Source of the DNA: Halorubrum salsamenti
Lineage (GTDB): Archaea; Halobacteriota; Halobacteria; Halobacteriales; Haloferacaceae
Assembly (NCBI RefSeq): GCF_007671685.1
Contig: NZ_VCNL01000001.1
Coordinates: 558,001 to 622,000 of the forward strand
Direction of reading: 5' to 3'
Length of the DNA: 64,000 nt
Part shown: positions 42,307-51,337 of the stretch, in pieces
Numbering within the stretch: position 1 is the stretch's first letter
Layout of the letters: every line of letters starts with the position of its first letter
Translations under genes and position numbers: made by a program
The notes under the pieces: generated by a model
The model's database searches: none
What the model saw: only the letters and a program-made list of their open reading frames with translations
Told to the model about the DNA's origin: nothing

Positions 42307-42951
42307 TTAATCTCGCTTCGGCGTCGCCACGACGCCGAGGTGGTCCTCGTGGAACCGGTCGAGCCGCCCCGTCTCCAGGATCTCGTAAGCCTCCCGAAGC
42401 CGGTCGAGCGCGCTCTCGAACACCGTCTCCGGGGCCGCCGTCACGTCTTCGCTGCGCGCCTTGATCGCCAGTAGCAACCGCCCGTCGTCGGCGAGGAACC
42501 GCGCGTTGCGAACGGCGACCTCGGCCTGCCCGCGCGTCGCCACGTCCTGCACGATCGCGTCCACGTCGCTCTCGACGACGTGCGCGTAGCGGGTCGGCGT
42601 CCGCGCGTCCTTTAAAAGCGGGAACAGCCGCTCCCGGGGCTCGGCCGCCTCGACGAGGTCCCGCGCCGGCCGCGGCGCGAACTCCACCGCGTACGTCGGC
42701 CCCGCGAAGTCCGCGACGTGGCTGACGGTCGTCCCGCTGGCCGCGCCGAGGTAGAGCACCGCCTCGCCGCCGGACAGCCCCGTCTCGAACCCGAGCTCGA
42801 ACATCCCTCCGAGCTTCGAGCGGCCGGGGTCCCACGCGCGCCACCCGTCCGCCGTCGGCTCGCCGTACACCGGCGGGCCGCTGGTCGCCAGCCGAGTCTC
42901 CCCGTCGATCTCGCGGCGCTCGACACCCGCCGGCAGGTCGGGGTCGGTCAT
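42307..42951 (-). CDS. flpA: fibrillarin-like rRNA/tRNA 2'-O-methyltransferase
   Basis: A 214-aa methyltransferase. It has YGEPTADGWRAWDPGRSKLG, the SAM-binding VLYLGAASGTTVSHVADF, YAVEFAPRPARDLVEAA and IVQDVATRGQAEVAVRNARF. It is the catalytic subunit of C/D-box guide RNPs that 2'-O-methylate rRNA and tRNA. Its start overlaps the nop5 stop by four bases (ATGA), so it is co-translated with its structural partner. Confidence 0.94.
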   Translation of the reverse strand: MTDPDLPAGVERREIDGETRLATSGPPVYGEPTADGWRAWDPGRSKLGGMFELGFETGLSGGEAVLYLGAASGTTVSHVADFAGPTYAVEFAPRPARDLVEAAEPRERLFPLLKDARTPTRYAHVVESDVDAIVQDVATRGQAEVAVRNARFLADDGRLLLAIKARSEDVTAAPETVFESALDRLREAYEILETGRLDRFHEDHLGVVATPKRD

Positions 42952-43886
42952 GCGTCGCCCTCCGTGTCGGCGTCGGTGTCGCCGCCGCCGTCGCTCCCAC
43001 CGTCTCCGCTACCGTCCCCCTCCTCCGCACGCGCTCGGATCGTCGCCATCCGCTCGCGGAGCTCCTCGTGGAGCGTCTCGCGGCGCTCGCCCGAGTAGTG
43101 GTCCACTCGGGCCGCGAGCGTCAGCTTGCCCGCGAGCGCCCGCGAAGCCGATCCCCGGTCCTCGGGTCGCGTGTTCCGCACGTACTCGTGCGTGTAGATG
43201 ATCCCGTGTTTCGGCGAGGGAGCGCGCCCGGAGAGGTGCGCGAACAGGGCGTCCTCCGCGCCGAGCACCTGCACGGTCCCCGAGGGCTTCTTCGCGAGCG
43301 GCTCCAGTCCGCCCGCGAGCGCGATCAGCCGCGCCGCGAGCTCCGGACCGGCCATCTCGGCGAGGTTCGGCGCCACCGCCGGAGCGATCCGGTCGATCGT
43401 CTCGGCGAGCGCGTCGCGCTCCGCGGCGAGGTCGACGACGCGCGCCGCGAGCGAGACGGCGCGCCGCTCCAGCTCGCCGTCGGGCTCGCGCTCCGCCACG
43501 GCGCGAGCGCCCTCGATCCCCGGTTCGGCGTCGTCGAACAGGCTCCCGGCCCACTCCGCGGCGCGCTCGGCCAGCTCGTTGGCGGTGCGCTCGCAGTCGT
43601 CCATCGCCCGCACGGCGTGGATCAGCTGCTGGTCGTCGGCGCGCTCGCGCTCGCGGACCGCCTCGCGGGTCGCGGCCACGGTCGCCTCGTGGAGGCGGTC
43701 GTAGTAGTAGTCGCTCGAGCCCGCGAACCCGGAGTCCACCGCGAGTCCGGGCCAGTCGCGCGGCTGGTCGGCCTCGCCGTCGAGGATCCGGGCGCGGAGC
43801 GCCGACTCGTCGTCCGTCGCCTCGGAGCCGGCCGGCGAGCCGCCCGCGAACCAGCCGGCGTCCGCGCTGTCGTCGGTGTCGGTCAT
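42948..43886 (-). CDS. nop5: NOP5/NOP56 family C/D-box RNP core protein
   Basis: A 312-aa scaffold protein. An acidic N-terminal region contains the GWFAGG start and DYYYDRLHEATVAATREAVR, then a coiled-coil section. The NOP domain has MAGPELAARLIALAGGLEPL, AKKPSGTVQVLGAEDALFAH and SPKHGIIYTHEYVRNTRPED. It bridges the guide RNA, L7Ae and fibrillarin. The C-terminus is a Gly/Asp-rich acidic tail. It lies directly before flpA in one operon. Confidence 0.94.
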   Translation of the reverse strand: MTDTDDSADAGWFAGGSPAGSEATDDESALRARILDGEADQPRDWPGLAVDSGFAGSSDYYYDRLHEATVAATREAVRERERADDQQLIHAVRAMDDCERTANELAERAAEWAGSLFDDAEPGIEGARAVAEREPDGELERRAVSLAARVVDLAAERDALAETIDRIAPAVAPNLAEMAGPELAARLIALAGGLEPLAKKPSGTVQVLGAEDALFAHLSGRAPSPKHGIIYTHEYVRNTRPEDRGSASRALAGKLTLAARVDHYSGERRETLHEELRERMATIRARAEEGDGSGDGGSDGGGDTDADTEGDA

Positions 43887-43970
43887 TGCCCGTGGCTACT
43901 TCGTCCGGTCGTATAGGCGTTCCCGAAACGACGGCGGGGCTACTCGGCGTGAAAAACGGAACCGCTGCTG

Positions 43971-44225
43971 CTACTCGTCGGCCAGTTCGATCGTCGCGGC
44001 CGCGTCGTCGGCGTCGTTCGCGTCGTCACCGTCGGACCGGAACTCCGCGAAGACGCCGTCGGGGTTGCTCCGCACGTCGGCGAGCGTCGCACCCGCGAGC
44101 CCGCCGAGCGCGCCGCCGGTGCTCGCCGCGTTTCGGCTGACCAGTCCGCCGACGGCGGCGCCGACCGCCGCCCCAACCGCCGCGTACTTCGCTCGGGACA
44201 GCGCGCCCTTGATTCGGGATCTCAT
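43971..44225 (-). CDS. hypothetical protein with glycine-rich hydrophobic core
   Basis: An 84-aa protein from the ATG at 44225. It starts MRSRIKGALSRAKYAAVGAA, then a Gly/Ala-rich hydrophobic stretch (VGAAVGGLVSRNAASTGGAL) that may form one or two membrane helices of glycine-zipper type, then an acidic tail. Family and function not recognised. It lies between the CBS-ParB and nop5 genes, all on the same strand. Confidence 0.6.
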   Translation of the reverse strand: MRSRIKGALSRAKYAAVGAAVGAAVGGLVSRNAASTGGALGGLAGATLADVRSNPDGVFAEFRSDGDDANDADDAAATIELADE

Positions 44226-44293
44226 ACGCCACACTTCGTTGCGGGATCTCAAAAACCTGTCGTCGGTGTAAGGACGGAAAAATCGCGGCGAGC

Positions 44294-45076
44294 TCACTGC
44301 AACCGCTTCGTCGTCTCCACGAGGGGATGGCGCGCGTAGTCGACGACTTCGATGTCGGTGATATCGTCGAGTCCCTCCTTCTCGGCGGTTTTGGCCATCC
44401 CGAGATCGACGGGGTGATCGGGAACGATCACGTACGCGTCCATCTCGTCGATCCCCGCCTCGTGGGCCGCCATCACGCGGTGGTGGCCGTCGGCGAGGTG
44501 GAGCGTCCCGCCGTTGTCGATGACGACGAGCGGCTCCGCCAGCCCGCGCTCCAGCTCGTACTTCCGCCCCTCCAGCTCGTCGGCGTACACGCGGGCCTGC
44601 GTCGGCGTGAGGTCGGTGAGTTCCACCTCGCGGCGCTCCTCGGAGAGCCCGACGCCGTGGATCTGTTCGAGCGTGCGCATCAGTTTGCCCACCTTGCTCG
44701 GCGTGGCGCGCTCGATCTGCGAGCGGACCACGTCCGTGTTCGAGATGATCCCGACGAGGTTGTCCGCGTCGTCGACGACCGGGAGCCGCTGGATCCCGGA
44801 CCGGAGGATGACGCGCGCGGCGTCGGTCACCTTCATGTCCGGGTGCGCCACGATGAGGTCGTCGGACATCACGGTGAAGACGGGGGCCTCGTCGTCGGCG
44901 AGCAGGAGGTCAGCGGCCGAGACGAACCCCTCGACCGTCCGGCCCTGCGTGACGGGGAACCCGTTGTGGCCGTCGCTTTCCGCCATGCGTCGTGCGACCG
45001 ACTCCACCGTCTCGTCGGGGCTCACGGTTTCGACGTCGCGGGTCATGTACTCGCCGACGGTCGGTTTCCCGCTCAT
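44294..45076 (-). CDS. CBS-pair protein with ParB/Srx-like domain
   Basis: A 260-aa protein. Two CBS motifs occupy residues 1-125 (VGEYMTRDVETVSPDETVES; FTVMSDDLIVAHPDMKVTDA, then RLPVVDDADNLVGIISNTDV). A ParB-like domain follows with PLVVIDNGGTLHLADGHHRV and a C-terminal helical tail. CBS pairs usually sense adenine nucleotides; the ParB-like fold is seen in sulfiredoxins, nucleases and CTP-binding proteins. The combined function is unknown. ATG 45076 is chosen because homology begins there. Confidence 0.82.
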   Translation of the reverse strand: MSGKPTVGEYMTRDVETVSPDETVESVARRMAESDGHNGFPVTQGRTVEGFVSAADLLLADDEAPVFTVMSDDLIVAHPDMKVTDAARVILRSGIQRLPVVDDADNLVGIISNTDVVRSQIERATPSKVGKLMRTLEQIHGVGLSEERREVELTDLTPTQARVYADELEGRKYELERGLAEPLVVIDNGGTLHLADGHHRVMAAHEAGIDEMDAYVIVPDHPVDLGMAKTAEKEGLDDITDIEVVDYARHPLVETTKRLQ

Positions 45077-45122
45077 CGTCAGGCGTTGGCTCCGGCGGAT
45101 TAAAAAGGGGATGGAGGCGTCC

Positions 45123-45965
45123 TCACTTCGCGCCGTCCCGCTCAGGTCCCCACGGAACGGGTTCCGAGGCCTCGTGGGCGAGGAACTCCACCACGTTGAC
45201 GACGTAGTGCGCGACGACGACCGCGAGGAGGCTGCCGGTGGCGACGAACAGCCCCGCGAGCGCGAGGCCGAGCCCGACGGCAACGGCGATCCCGAGCCAC
45301 CCCTGCGCGCCGTGACCGAGTCCGAACGCGACCGACGAGGCGGCGACGAGGAGCCACGGGTCAGTCGCGAAGCCGACCGCGAGCGCACCCACCAGCGCGC
45401 CGCGGAACAGCGCCTCCTCGAAGACCGCAACGACCGGGAGCGAGACGGCTAAGAGCAGGACCCACTCGTCGGACCCGGTGGGTGCCATCGCCTCGCGGAG
45501 CCGCGTCGAGGGCGCGACGCCGGCCCGGGCGCCCAGCCGCGCGGCCGCCTCGTTGCCGGCGGCCAAGACGAGCCCCGCGCCGACGCCGAGGGCGACGAGC
45601 CCGGGGCTCCCGAGAGAGGCGACCGCCGGCGCGCCGAGCGTCGGGTGCGCCCCGCCGATCCCGAACGCCGACGCCGGCACTGCGGCCCACCACGCGATCG
45701 CGACGAGGACGGCCAGTGCGAGCGCCTGCGAGGCGGCCGCGTTGGCTAGCAACAGGCGCGTCGTGAGGATCGGTCGGTCTCGCTGGTCCCGCCGGTCGGC
45801 GTTCGAGGGCGAGCCGGCGTCATCGTCGCGGTCGACACCGGCGACGTCGCTCCGCGAATCGACGAGCCGGGCGCTCTCGAGGAGGCGTCGAGAGCGGCGG
45901 GCGAAGAACAGGAGCAGCAGCGTCAGGGCGACGACGCAGGCCGCGAACGTCGCCCAGTCGGACAT
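45123..45965 (-). CDS. CPBP family intramembrane metalloprotease
   Basis: A 280-aa polytopic membrane protein. The catalytic EEALFRGALVGALAVGF (E-E-x3-R) and SVAFGLGHGAQGWLGIAVAV (F-x3-H) motifs, followed by VVVAHYVVNVVEFLAHEASE, define the CPBP (CAAX protease/bacteriocin-processing) family. Substrates in haloarchaea are unknown. It precedes lonB on the map and is transcribed in the same direction, downstream of it. Confidence 0.85.
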   Translation of the reverse strand: MSDWATFAACVVALTLLLLFFARRSRRLLESARLVDSRSDVAGVDRDDDAGSPSNADRRDQRDRPILTTRLLLANAAASQALALAVLVAIAWWAAVPASAFGIGGAHPTLGAPAVASLGSPGLVALGVGAGLVLAAGNEAAARLGARAGVAPSTRLREAMAPTGSDEWVLLLAVSLPVVAVFEEALFRGALVGALAVGFATDPWLLVAASSVAFGLGHGAQGWLGIAVAVGLGLALAGLFVATGSLLAVVVAHYVVNVVEFLAHEASEPVPWGPERDGAK

Positions 45966-45988
45966 CGGAGCGGTTGGGGGACGCTACC

Positions 45989-48274
45989 CTACTGCGGGCT
46001 CGGGCTGGAGGGACCGGAGACGCTCCCCTCCTTCAGCGTCGACCCCGTGATCGACTTCAGCCGGGAGACGAGCGAGTCCTTCTCGGTCTCGCCCTCCAGG
46101 GCGATGTCGAGGACCTCGCTGATGTGCGAGACCGGGATGACCTCGATCATGTCCTCGTACTCGTCTTCGATCATCACGTCCTGCTCGTTCGCCTGCGGGA
46201 TGATGACCCGGGTACAGCCGGCCTTCGCGGCCGCCTCGATCTTGTGGGTGACGCCGCCGACGGGGAGCACGTCGCCCCGCACCGACAGCGAGCCCGTCAT
46301 CGCGAGGCTCTGGTCGACGCCGACGTTCTCCAGCGCGGAGATGACCGCGGTCGCGACCGTGATGGACGCGGAGTCGCCGTCGACGCCCTGCTGGCCCGCC
46401 TGCACGAACTGGATGTGGATGTCCATCTCCGAGATGTTCTCGTCGGAGAACTTCTTGATGATCGCGGAGACGTTCGACACCGACTCCTGTGCCATCTCCT
46501 TCAGCTGACCCGTGGCGATCACTTCGCCGGGCCCCTGCGAGGGCGCGACCTCGGCCATCACCGGGAGCATGATCCCGGAGTCCTCGCCCATCACGGCGAG
46601 CCCGTTGACGCGGCCGACGACGTAGCCGTCGGAGACCTGCAGCTCGTAGTCCTTCCGGCGCTCGATGAAGTCGTCCGCGAGCTGCTGTTCGATGGAGCGC
46701 GAGCGCCCCTTCGCCTGCAGCACGTGATCGCGGGTGGTCAGCTCGGCGTCCTCGCCGCGGGCGATGTCGCCGGCGACGCGGACGAGCCCGCCGAGGTTCC
46801 GGAACAGGAGGGTGAGGTGGCCCTTCCGGCCGGAGCGGCGCTTGGCCTCGAGGATGACCTCCTCGATGGCATCGGCCGAGAACTCCGGCAGGCGACCGTC
46901 CTTCGCGACCTCTTGGGCGATGAACCGGACGTACTTCCGACGCATCTCGGGGGTGTCCTCGATGGTGTCCTCCATGTACACCTCGTAGCCGTACCCCTTG
47001 ATACGGCTGCGGAGCGCCGGGTGCATGTTCTCCATCGCGTCGAGGTTCCCGGCCGCGATCATGACGAAGTCGGTCGGGACGGGCTCGGTCTGGACCATCG
47101 CGCCCGAGGAGCGCTCGGACTGGCCCGTGATCGAGAACTCGCCCTCCTGGATCGCCGTCATGAGGTGCTGCTGGCTGCGGATGTCGAGCGTGTTGATCTC
47201 GTCGACGAACAGCACGCCCTTGTTCGCCTTGTGGATGGCGCCCGCCTCGACGCGGTCGTGGCTGGGCGTCTCCATCCCGCCGGACTGGAACGGGTCGTGC
47301 CGGACGTCGCCGAGCAGCGCGCCGGCGTGCGCGCCGGTCGCGTCGCGGAACGGCGCGGTCTTCGTGTCGCCGTTGTTCACCAGCAGGTTCGGGATCATCG
47401 CGTCCGACCCGCGGTTCAGGTAGCGGAAGACGAGGTAGACGACCCCGGCGGCGATGATGCCGACGAGGATCTGGCCGACGATGATGAGCGCGTAGCCCAG
47501 CACGACGGCGATGATTATCCACATCAACAGCGACCGCATCTGGTTGCGCTTGCGCGCCTCCTCGCGGTGCGCGTCGACGATCTGGTCGCCCTTACCGGCG
47601 GGGACCGTCCGGACCTTCGGCTTGTTGCCGTCGTCCGGGTTGTGGTAGACCAGCACGTCCTGCAGCTCCTCTTTCGGGAGCAGCTCGGACATCGCCTTCG
47701 CGAGCATCGACTTCCCGGTCCCGGGTGAGCCGATCATCATCACGTGGCGGCGCTGCTTGGCCGCCTTGATGATCACGTCGCGGGCGTGCTCCTGCCCGAT
47801 GACCTGGTCGACGAGGCGGTCGGGTATTTCGAGTTCGGCGGTCGTGTCGATCTTGAGGCCGCCGAGGAGGTCGTCCTCGTCGGGGTCCTCCTCGATCTCG
47901 GCGCCCTCGACCTCGACGGAGCTGCCGAGCTCGTCGATGCCGCCGCCCTCGTTCGCTTCGGTGACACCCTCGGGGGTGGCGCCGTTCGCTTCCTCGGGGC
48001 CCGTCCCGGCGCCGTCCGATTCGGGTTCGTCGACGACGACCCCGTCGTCCCAGACCTCGTCGGGCTCGGCCGGTTCATCGGCGACCGACTCCTCCTCGGA
48101 GGTCGGATCGCCGGCACCGTCGGGCGCGTCGACGCCGTCGTCCGCCGGTGCGCGGGCGCCGTCGTCGCGGGCGTCCTCGCCGTTCCCCGTCGAGTCCGGG
48201 GTCCCGACGCCGGACTCGTCCGGCTCCTCGGGGTCCTCGGTCGGCGGGTCGTTCGCGTCCTTTTCGTTGCTCAT
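45989..48274 (-). CDS. lonB: ATP-dependent membrane protease LonB
   Basis: A 761-aa membrane-anchored AAA+ protease. An acidic 150-residue N-terminal extension precedes the AAA+ domain with Walker A MMIGSPGTGKSMLAKAMSEL. A two-helix membrane insert (SLLMWIIIAVVLGYALIIVG; VGIIAAGVVYLVFRYL) follows; Walker B is VLFVDEINTLDIRSQQHLMT. The C-terminal protease domain has the catalytic Ser in DGDSASITVATAVISAL and Lys in THKIEAAAKAGCTRVIIPQA. LonB is the membrane Lon of archaea and controls lipid and regulator turnover. The start at 48274 follows a TATA-like GTATATC. Confidence 0.94.
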   Translation of the reverse strand: MSNEKDANDPPTEDPEEPDESGVGTPDSTGNGEDARDDGARAPADDGVDAPDGAGDPTSEEESVADEPAEPDEVWDDGVVVDEPESDGAGTGPEEANGATPEGVTEANEGGGIDELGSSVEVEGAEIEEDPDEDDLLGGLKIDTTAELEIPDRLVDQVIGQEHARDVIIKAAKQRRHVMMIGSPGTGKSMLAKAMSELLPKEELQDVLVYHNPDDGNKPKVRTVPAGKGDQIVDAHREEARKRNQMRSLLMWIIIAVVLGYALIIVGQILVGIIAAGVVYLVFRYLNRGSDAMIPNLLVNNGDTKTAPFRDATGAHAGALLGDVRHDPFQSGGMETPSHDRVEAGAIHKANKGVLFVDEINTLDIRSQQHLMTAIQEGEFSITGQSERSSGAMVQTEPVPTDFVMIAAGNLDAMENMHPALRSRIKGYGYEVYMEDTIEDTPEMRRKYVRFIAQEVAKDGRLPEFSADAIEEVILEAKRRSGRKGHLTLLFRNLGGLVRVAGDIARGEDAELTTRDHVLQAKGRSRSIEQQLADDFIERRKDYELQVSDGYVVGRVNGLAVMGEDSGIMLPVMAEVAPSQGPGEVIATGQLKEMAQESVSNVSAIIKKFSDENISEMDIHIQFVQAGQQGVDGDSASITVATAVISALENVGVDQSLAMTGSLSVRGDVLPVGGVTHKIEAAAKAGCTRVIIPQANEQDVMIEDEYEDMIEVIPVSHISEVLDIALEGETEKDSLVSRLKSITGSTLKEGSVSGPSSPSPQ

Positions 48275-48313
48275 AGAATCGGTTTCGCTACGAAAAACGA
48301 AGGGTCGGCAACT

Positions 48314-48322
48314 GATATACTT
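48314..48322 (-). promoter_or_regulatory. TATA-like box for lonB
   Basis: On the minus strand GTATATCAG, preceded by a purine-rich GGGGAGAAA resembling a BRE, lies about 40 bases before the lonB start at 48274. A short 5' leader would result. Confidence 0.4.
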
Positions 48323-48412
48323 TCTCCCCGCGGACGATCGGTGTACAATTCCAAGAACAAGCGCTATACGGTCCATATCACGCGATATCACCTGTTGCCG
48401 GCTCCCACGAGG

Positions 48413-48420
48413 TTTATAAA
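48413..48420 (+). promoter_or_regulatory. TATA-like box for nadM
   Basis: TTTATAAA lies 24-31 bases before the ATG at 48444, the spacing for a leaderless transcript. It diverges from the lonB promoter. Confidence 0.5.
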
Positions 48421-48443
48421 CGAGGCTCCCGCTACGTGGATCC

Positions 48444-48974
48444 ATGCGCGGGTTCTACATCGGGCGGTATCAACCGTTTCACGACGGCCACCGACACATG
48501 GTCGAGGAGATCGCGGCCGAGGTCGACGAGCTCGTGTTGGGGATCGGTTCGGCCGGGGACTCCCACACCACCCGGAACCCGTTCACGGCCGGCGAACGCG
48601 TGATGATGGTGACGAAGGCCGTCCAAGAACTCGACGTCACCACCTACGTCGTTCCCATCGAGGACCTCGACCGCAACTCCGTGTGGGTGAGCCACGTCCA
48701 GAGCATGACCCCGCGGTTCGACGTGGCGTACTCGAACAACCCGCTCGTCGTTCGGCTGTTCGAGGAGGCAGGCGTCGAGGTGCGCCAGTCGCCGATGTTC
48801 CGCCGCGACGTGCTGGAGGGGACCGAGCTTCGCGAGCGGATGATCCACGGCCGCGACTGGACCGATCTCGTCCCCGACGCCGTCGTCGAGGTGATCCGCG
48901 AGGTCGACGGCGTCGAGCGCATTCGCCGGATCGCCGAGACCGATTCGATAGGGAACGAGCCGTCCGACGCGTAG
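48444..48974 (+). CDS. nadM: nicotinamide-nucleotide adenylyltransferase
   Basis: A 176-aa cytosolic enzyme that makes NAD+ from NMN and ATP. The N-terminal RGFYIGRYQPFHDGHRHMV carries the nucleotidyl-transfer G-x-F-x-P-x-H-x-x-H type motif, GSAGDSHTTRNPFTAGERV follows, and FRRDVLEGTELRERM holds the second substrate site. Length is standard for archaeal NadM. Expression appears to start at a TATA box with no leader. Confidence 0.93.
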   Translation: MRGFYIGRYQPFHDGHRHMVEEIAAEVDELVLGIGSAGDSHTTRNPFTAGERVMMVTKAVQELDVTTYVVPIEDLDRNSVWVSHVQSMTPRFDVAYSNNPLVVRLFEEAGVEVRQSPMFRRDVLEGTELRERMIHGRDWTDLVPDAVVEVIREVDGVERIRRIAETDSIGNEPSDA

Positions 48975-49028
48975 CCGGCGGCCGCTCGCCGCCACTCCCG
49001 CTGTGAATTCCCGTCCGCTCCACCGTCC

Positions 49029-49035
49029 TTTTAAG
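49029..49035 (+). promoter_or_regulatory. TATA-like box for the SAM hydrolase gene
   Basis: TTTTAAG lies 25-31 bases before the ATG at 49060, as for leaderless haloarchaeal genes. Confidence 0.45.
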
Positions 49036-49059
49036 AGCGAGCCGAACCGCCGATCGTCT

Positions 49060-49941
49060 ATGATCACGCTCGCCTCCGACTTCGGTTCGCCGTACCCGGC
49101 CGCGATGAAGGGAGTGATTCGACGCCACACCGACGCCGAACTGATCGACGTCGCTCACGACCTGCCGCGCGGCGATCCGCGGGCGGCCGCCTTCTGGCTC
49201 CGGTTCGTGCTCCCCGAGTTCCCGCCGGCCGTCCACTGCGCGGTGATCGATCCGGGCGTCGGCACCGACCGCGACGCGCTGGTCGTGCGCGCCGGCTCGC
49301 ACGTCCTCGTCGCTCCCGACAACGGGCTCGCGATGCCGCCGGCTCGGGCGCTCGCGGGGGAGAAGAAAGGGAAAGAAGAAGCGATGGAAGGGGTAGGGGA
49401 AGCGATGGGAGGGGAGGAGACAGCGATCGAGGCGTTCGTCGTCGACGTCGACGAGCCGGCGAGCGAGACGTTCCACGGTCGCGACGTGTTCGCGCCGACC
49501 GCGGCCCGAATCCGGGTGGCGCTCGACGGCGCCCCGGCGGAGGCCACGCCCGGGGAGGTCTCCGAGGTGCTCACGTCGATGGACGACCTCTCGCCGGCGA
49601 CCGACCCGGTCGACCTCGTCCTCCCGGAGCCGAGCGTCGAGCGCGACGACGCGGGCGACCCGGTCGCCGTCGAGGGCGAGGTGCTCGCGATCGACCGGTT
49701 CGGCAACGTCGTCACCAACGTCCCGGGCGAGCTGATCCGCGGCCGCGACTGGGTCCGGATCAACGAGGACCTCACCCCGGTCGCCGAGACGTTCGGCGCG
49801 GTCGACCCGGGCGAGCGGCTCGTCACCGTCGGGAGCCACGGCTACGTCGAGTGCGACGTGAACGACGGGCGCGGCGACGGCGCGTTCGACCTCCGGCCCG
49901 GGGACTCGGTGCGGATCGTCGCCGACAACGTGAGCCTGTAG
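49060..49941 (+). CDS. SAM hydroxide adenosyltransferase (DUF62)-like protein
   Basis: A 293-aa protein of the SAM hydrolase/halogenase family. The start is LASDFGSPYPAAMKGVIRRH, with IDPGVGTDRDALVVRAGSHV and LVAPDNGLAMP, and C-terminal IDRFGNVVTNVPGELI. These enzymes use hydroxide to split SAM into adenosine and methionine. Near residues 105-130 an unusual Lys/Glu/Gly-rich insert, coded by almost pure purine, interrupts the usual loop. ATG 49060 is chosen for homology and its TATA box. Confidence 0.87.
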   Translation: MITLASDFGSPYPAAMKGVIRRHTDAELIDVAHDLPRGDPRAAAFWLRFVLPEFPPAVHCAVIDPGVGTDRDALVVRAGSHVLVAPDNGLAMPPARALAGEKKGKEEAMEGVGEAMGGEETAIEAFVVDVDEPASETFHGRDVFAPTAARIRVALDGAPAEATPGEVSEVLTSMDDLSPATDPVDLVLPEPSVERDDAGDPVAVEGEVLAIDRFGNVVTNVPGELIRGRDWVRINEDLTPVAETFGAVDPGERLVTVGSHGYVECDVNDGRGDGAFDLRPGDSVRIVADNVSL

Positions 49942-49987
49942 CGGGGGCGACCCCCGTCAAGCGGACTCACCTCTCCCGGGGAGCCGA

Positions 49988-51121
49988 TCAATCCCGTCGG
50001 TACCAGACGTCGACGTGGCAGTCGGGACCCCACGATTTCCCGACGATATCGAGCGAGCCGCCGCCGGTGACGTCGACGGCCTTCGCTTCGTGGGTCGCGA
50101 TACCGCGCTCGATCTCGACGCGGTCGAATCCCTCGTCGGTGTTCCGGTAGACGAACATCCGCGGATCCGCTTCCCCGCCCAGACCCATCTCGGCGACGAG
50201 CAGGTCGGGCCGGCCGTCGTCGTCGAAGTCTTCGATCTGGATCGTGTGTGGATTATACAGGTCGTCATCGAGCGTCGTCACGGACCAGTCCGGCGGATCG
50301 AACACGCCGAGTCGCCCCCGCCGGTCCCCTTGGTACGGGAGGTCACCTTCGGTCACAACGATCTCCGCGTCGCCGTCGCCGTCGAGGTCCGCGACACCAA
50401 CCCGCGTCCACTGCCAGTCGTCACCGAGGCGCTCGCGGTCCCACTCGTCCGCGGACCCGTTCCGCCGAAACACGTTCGGTCCGGCGATGAGTTCGGTCGT
50501 CCCGTCGTCGTCGAGGTCGGTTACGGCGACGCCTTCGACGTTCAGGCCCTCGGCGATCACGTGTCGGTGATCGTCGGGCCAGGGAGAGACGGAGGGGTCT
50601 TCGGGGACGTCGTAGTAGCAGACCGTCTCGCTCTGCTGTGAGAGGACGACGACTTCCGGCTCGCCGTCGTCGTCTATGTCGGCGATCGCCGTGTCGTGGT
50701 ACTTCCGGAACTCGTCGGTGATCAAGTGGCGGGTCCAGGTCCGTCGCGGATTCGACGGGATCTCGAACCAGTAGAGGTCGCTCCCGCCGTTCTGCCCGAC
50801 CACGAGTTCGGGCGTCCCGTCGCCGTCGAGGTCACCGATCGATCCGCCGACCGAGAGGTCGGGGGCCCGTGCGACCTCGTGGCGCTCCCAACCGGGGTTC
50901 TCGTACCAGAACACGTTGGATTCAAGACGTTTGATCGCGGCTCCGACAACCGGCAGGTACCGGAGTATGACCCGTTTGCCGAGTATGTTCACCGGCTTCT
51001 TCTCGCCCATTCCCCCGACGAGTACGTCGGGCCGTCCGTTGCCAGTGAGGTCGGGCGTGAGGCAGAATCCGAGTCGACCGCAGGGAGGGTCGTCATCGAT
51101 GCGTTCGTGTTGGAATTCCAT
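49988..51121 (-). CDS. FG-GAP/VCBS repeat beta-propeller protein
   Basis: A 377-aa protein built from about seven repeats with the calcium-binding D-x-D-x-D-G pattern: IGDLDGDGTPELVVGQN, IADIDDDGEPEVVVLSQ, VTDLDDDGTTELIAGPN, VADLDGDGDAEIVVTEG and IEDFDDDGRPDLLVAEM. This is the FG-GAP/VCBS propeller fold, often on secreted or surface carbohydrate-binding proteins. No clear signal peptide is seen from this start. It diverges from the GT4 gene, whose locus it may serve. Confidence 0.85.
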   Translation of the reverse strand: MEFQHERIDDDPPCGRLGFCLTPDLTGNGRPDVLVGGMGEKKPVNILGKRVILRYLPVVGAAIKRLESNVFWYENPGWERHEVARAPDLSVGGSIGDLDGDGTPELVVGQNGGSDLYWFEIPSNPRRTWTRHLITDEFRKYHDTAIADIDDDGEPEVVVLSQQSETVCYYDVPEDPSVSPWPDDHRHVIAEGLNVEGVAVTDLDDDGTTELIAGPNVFRRNGSADEWDRERLGDDWQWTRVGVADLDGDGDAEIVVTEGDLPYQGDRRGRLGVFDPPDWSVTTLDDDLYNPHTIQIEDFDDDGRPDLLVAEMGLGGEADPRMFVYRNTDEGFDRVEIERGIATHEAKAVDVTGGGSLDIVGKSWGPDCHVDVWYRRD

Positions 51122-51337
51122 ACGGAATCTTCGAATCGTCCGACCAAGAGTAAACGCATCTTAAACGTGCCAGAACCGTTCGATCCGCCCGTCCATCGCC
51201 CGGTCGGCCGTCGATTTCGGAGCCATCGGGACGAACACGGCGAAACGGTGACTTCTGATCGTTCAAAAGCCCATAACAATATTCGTACTCCGTCTCGTCG
51301 CTCGTATGGCACCCGAAAACGCGACCGAACGGTGGCG

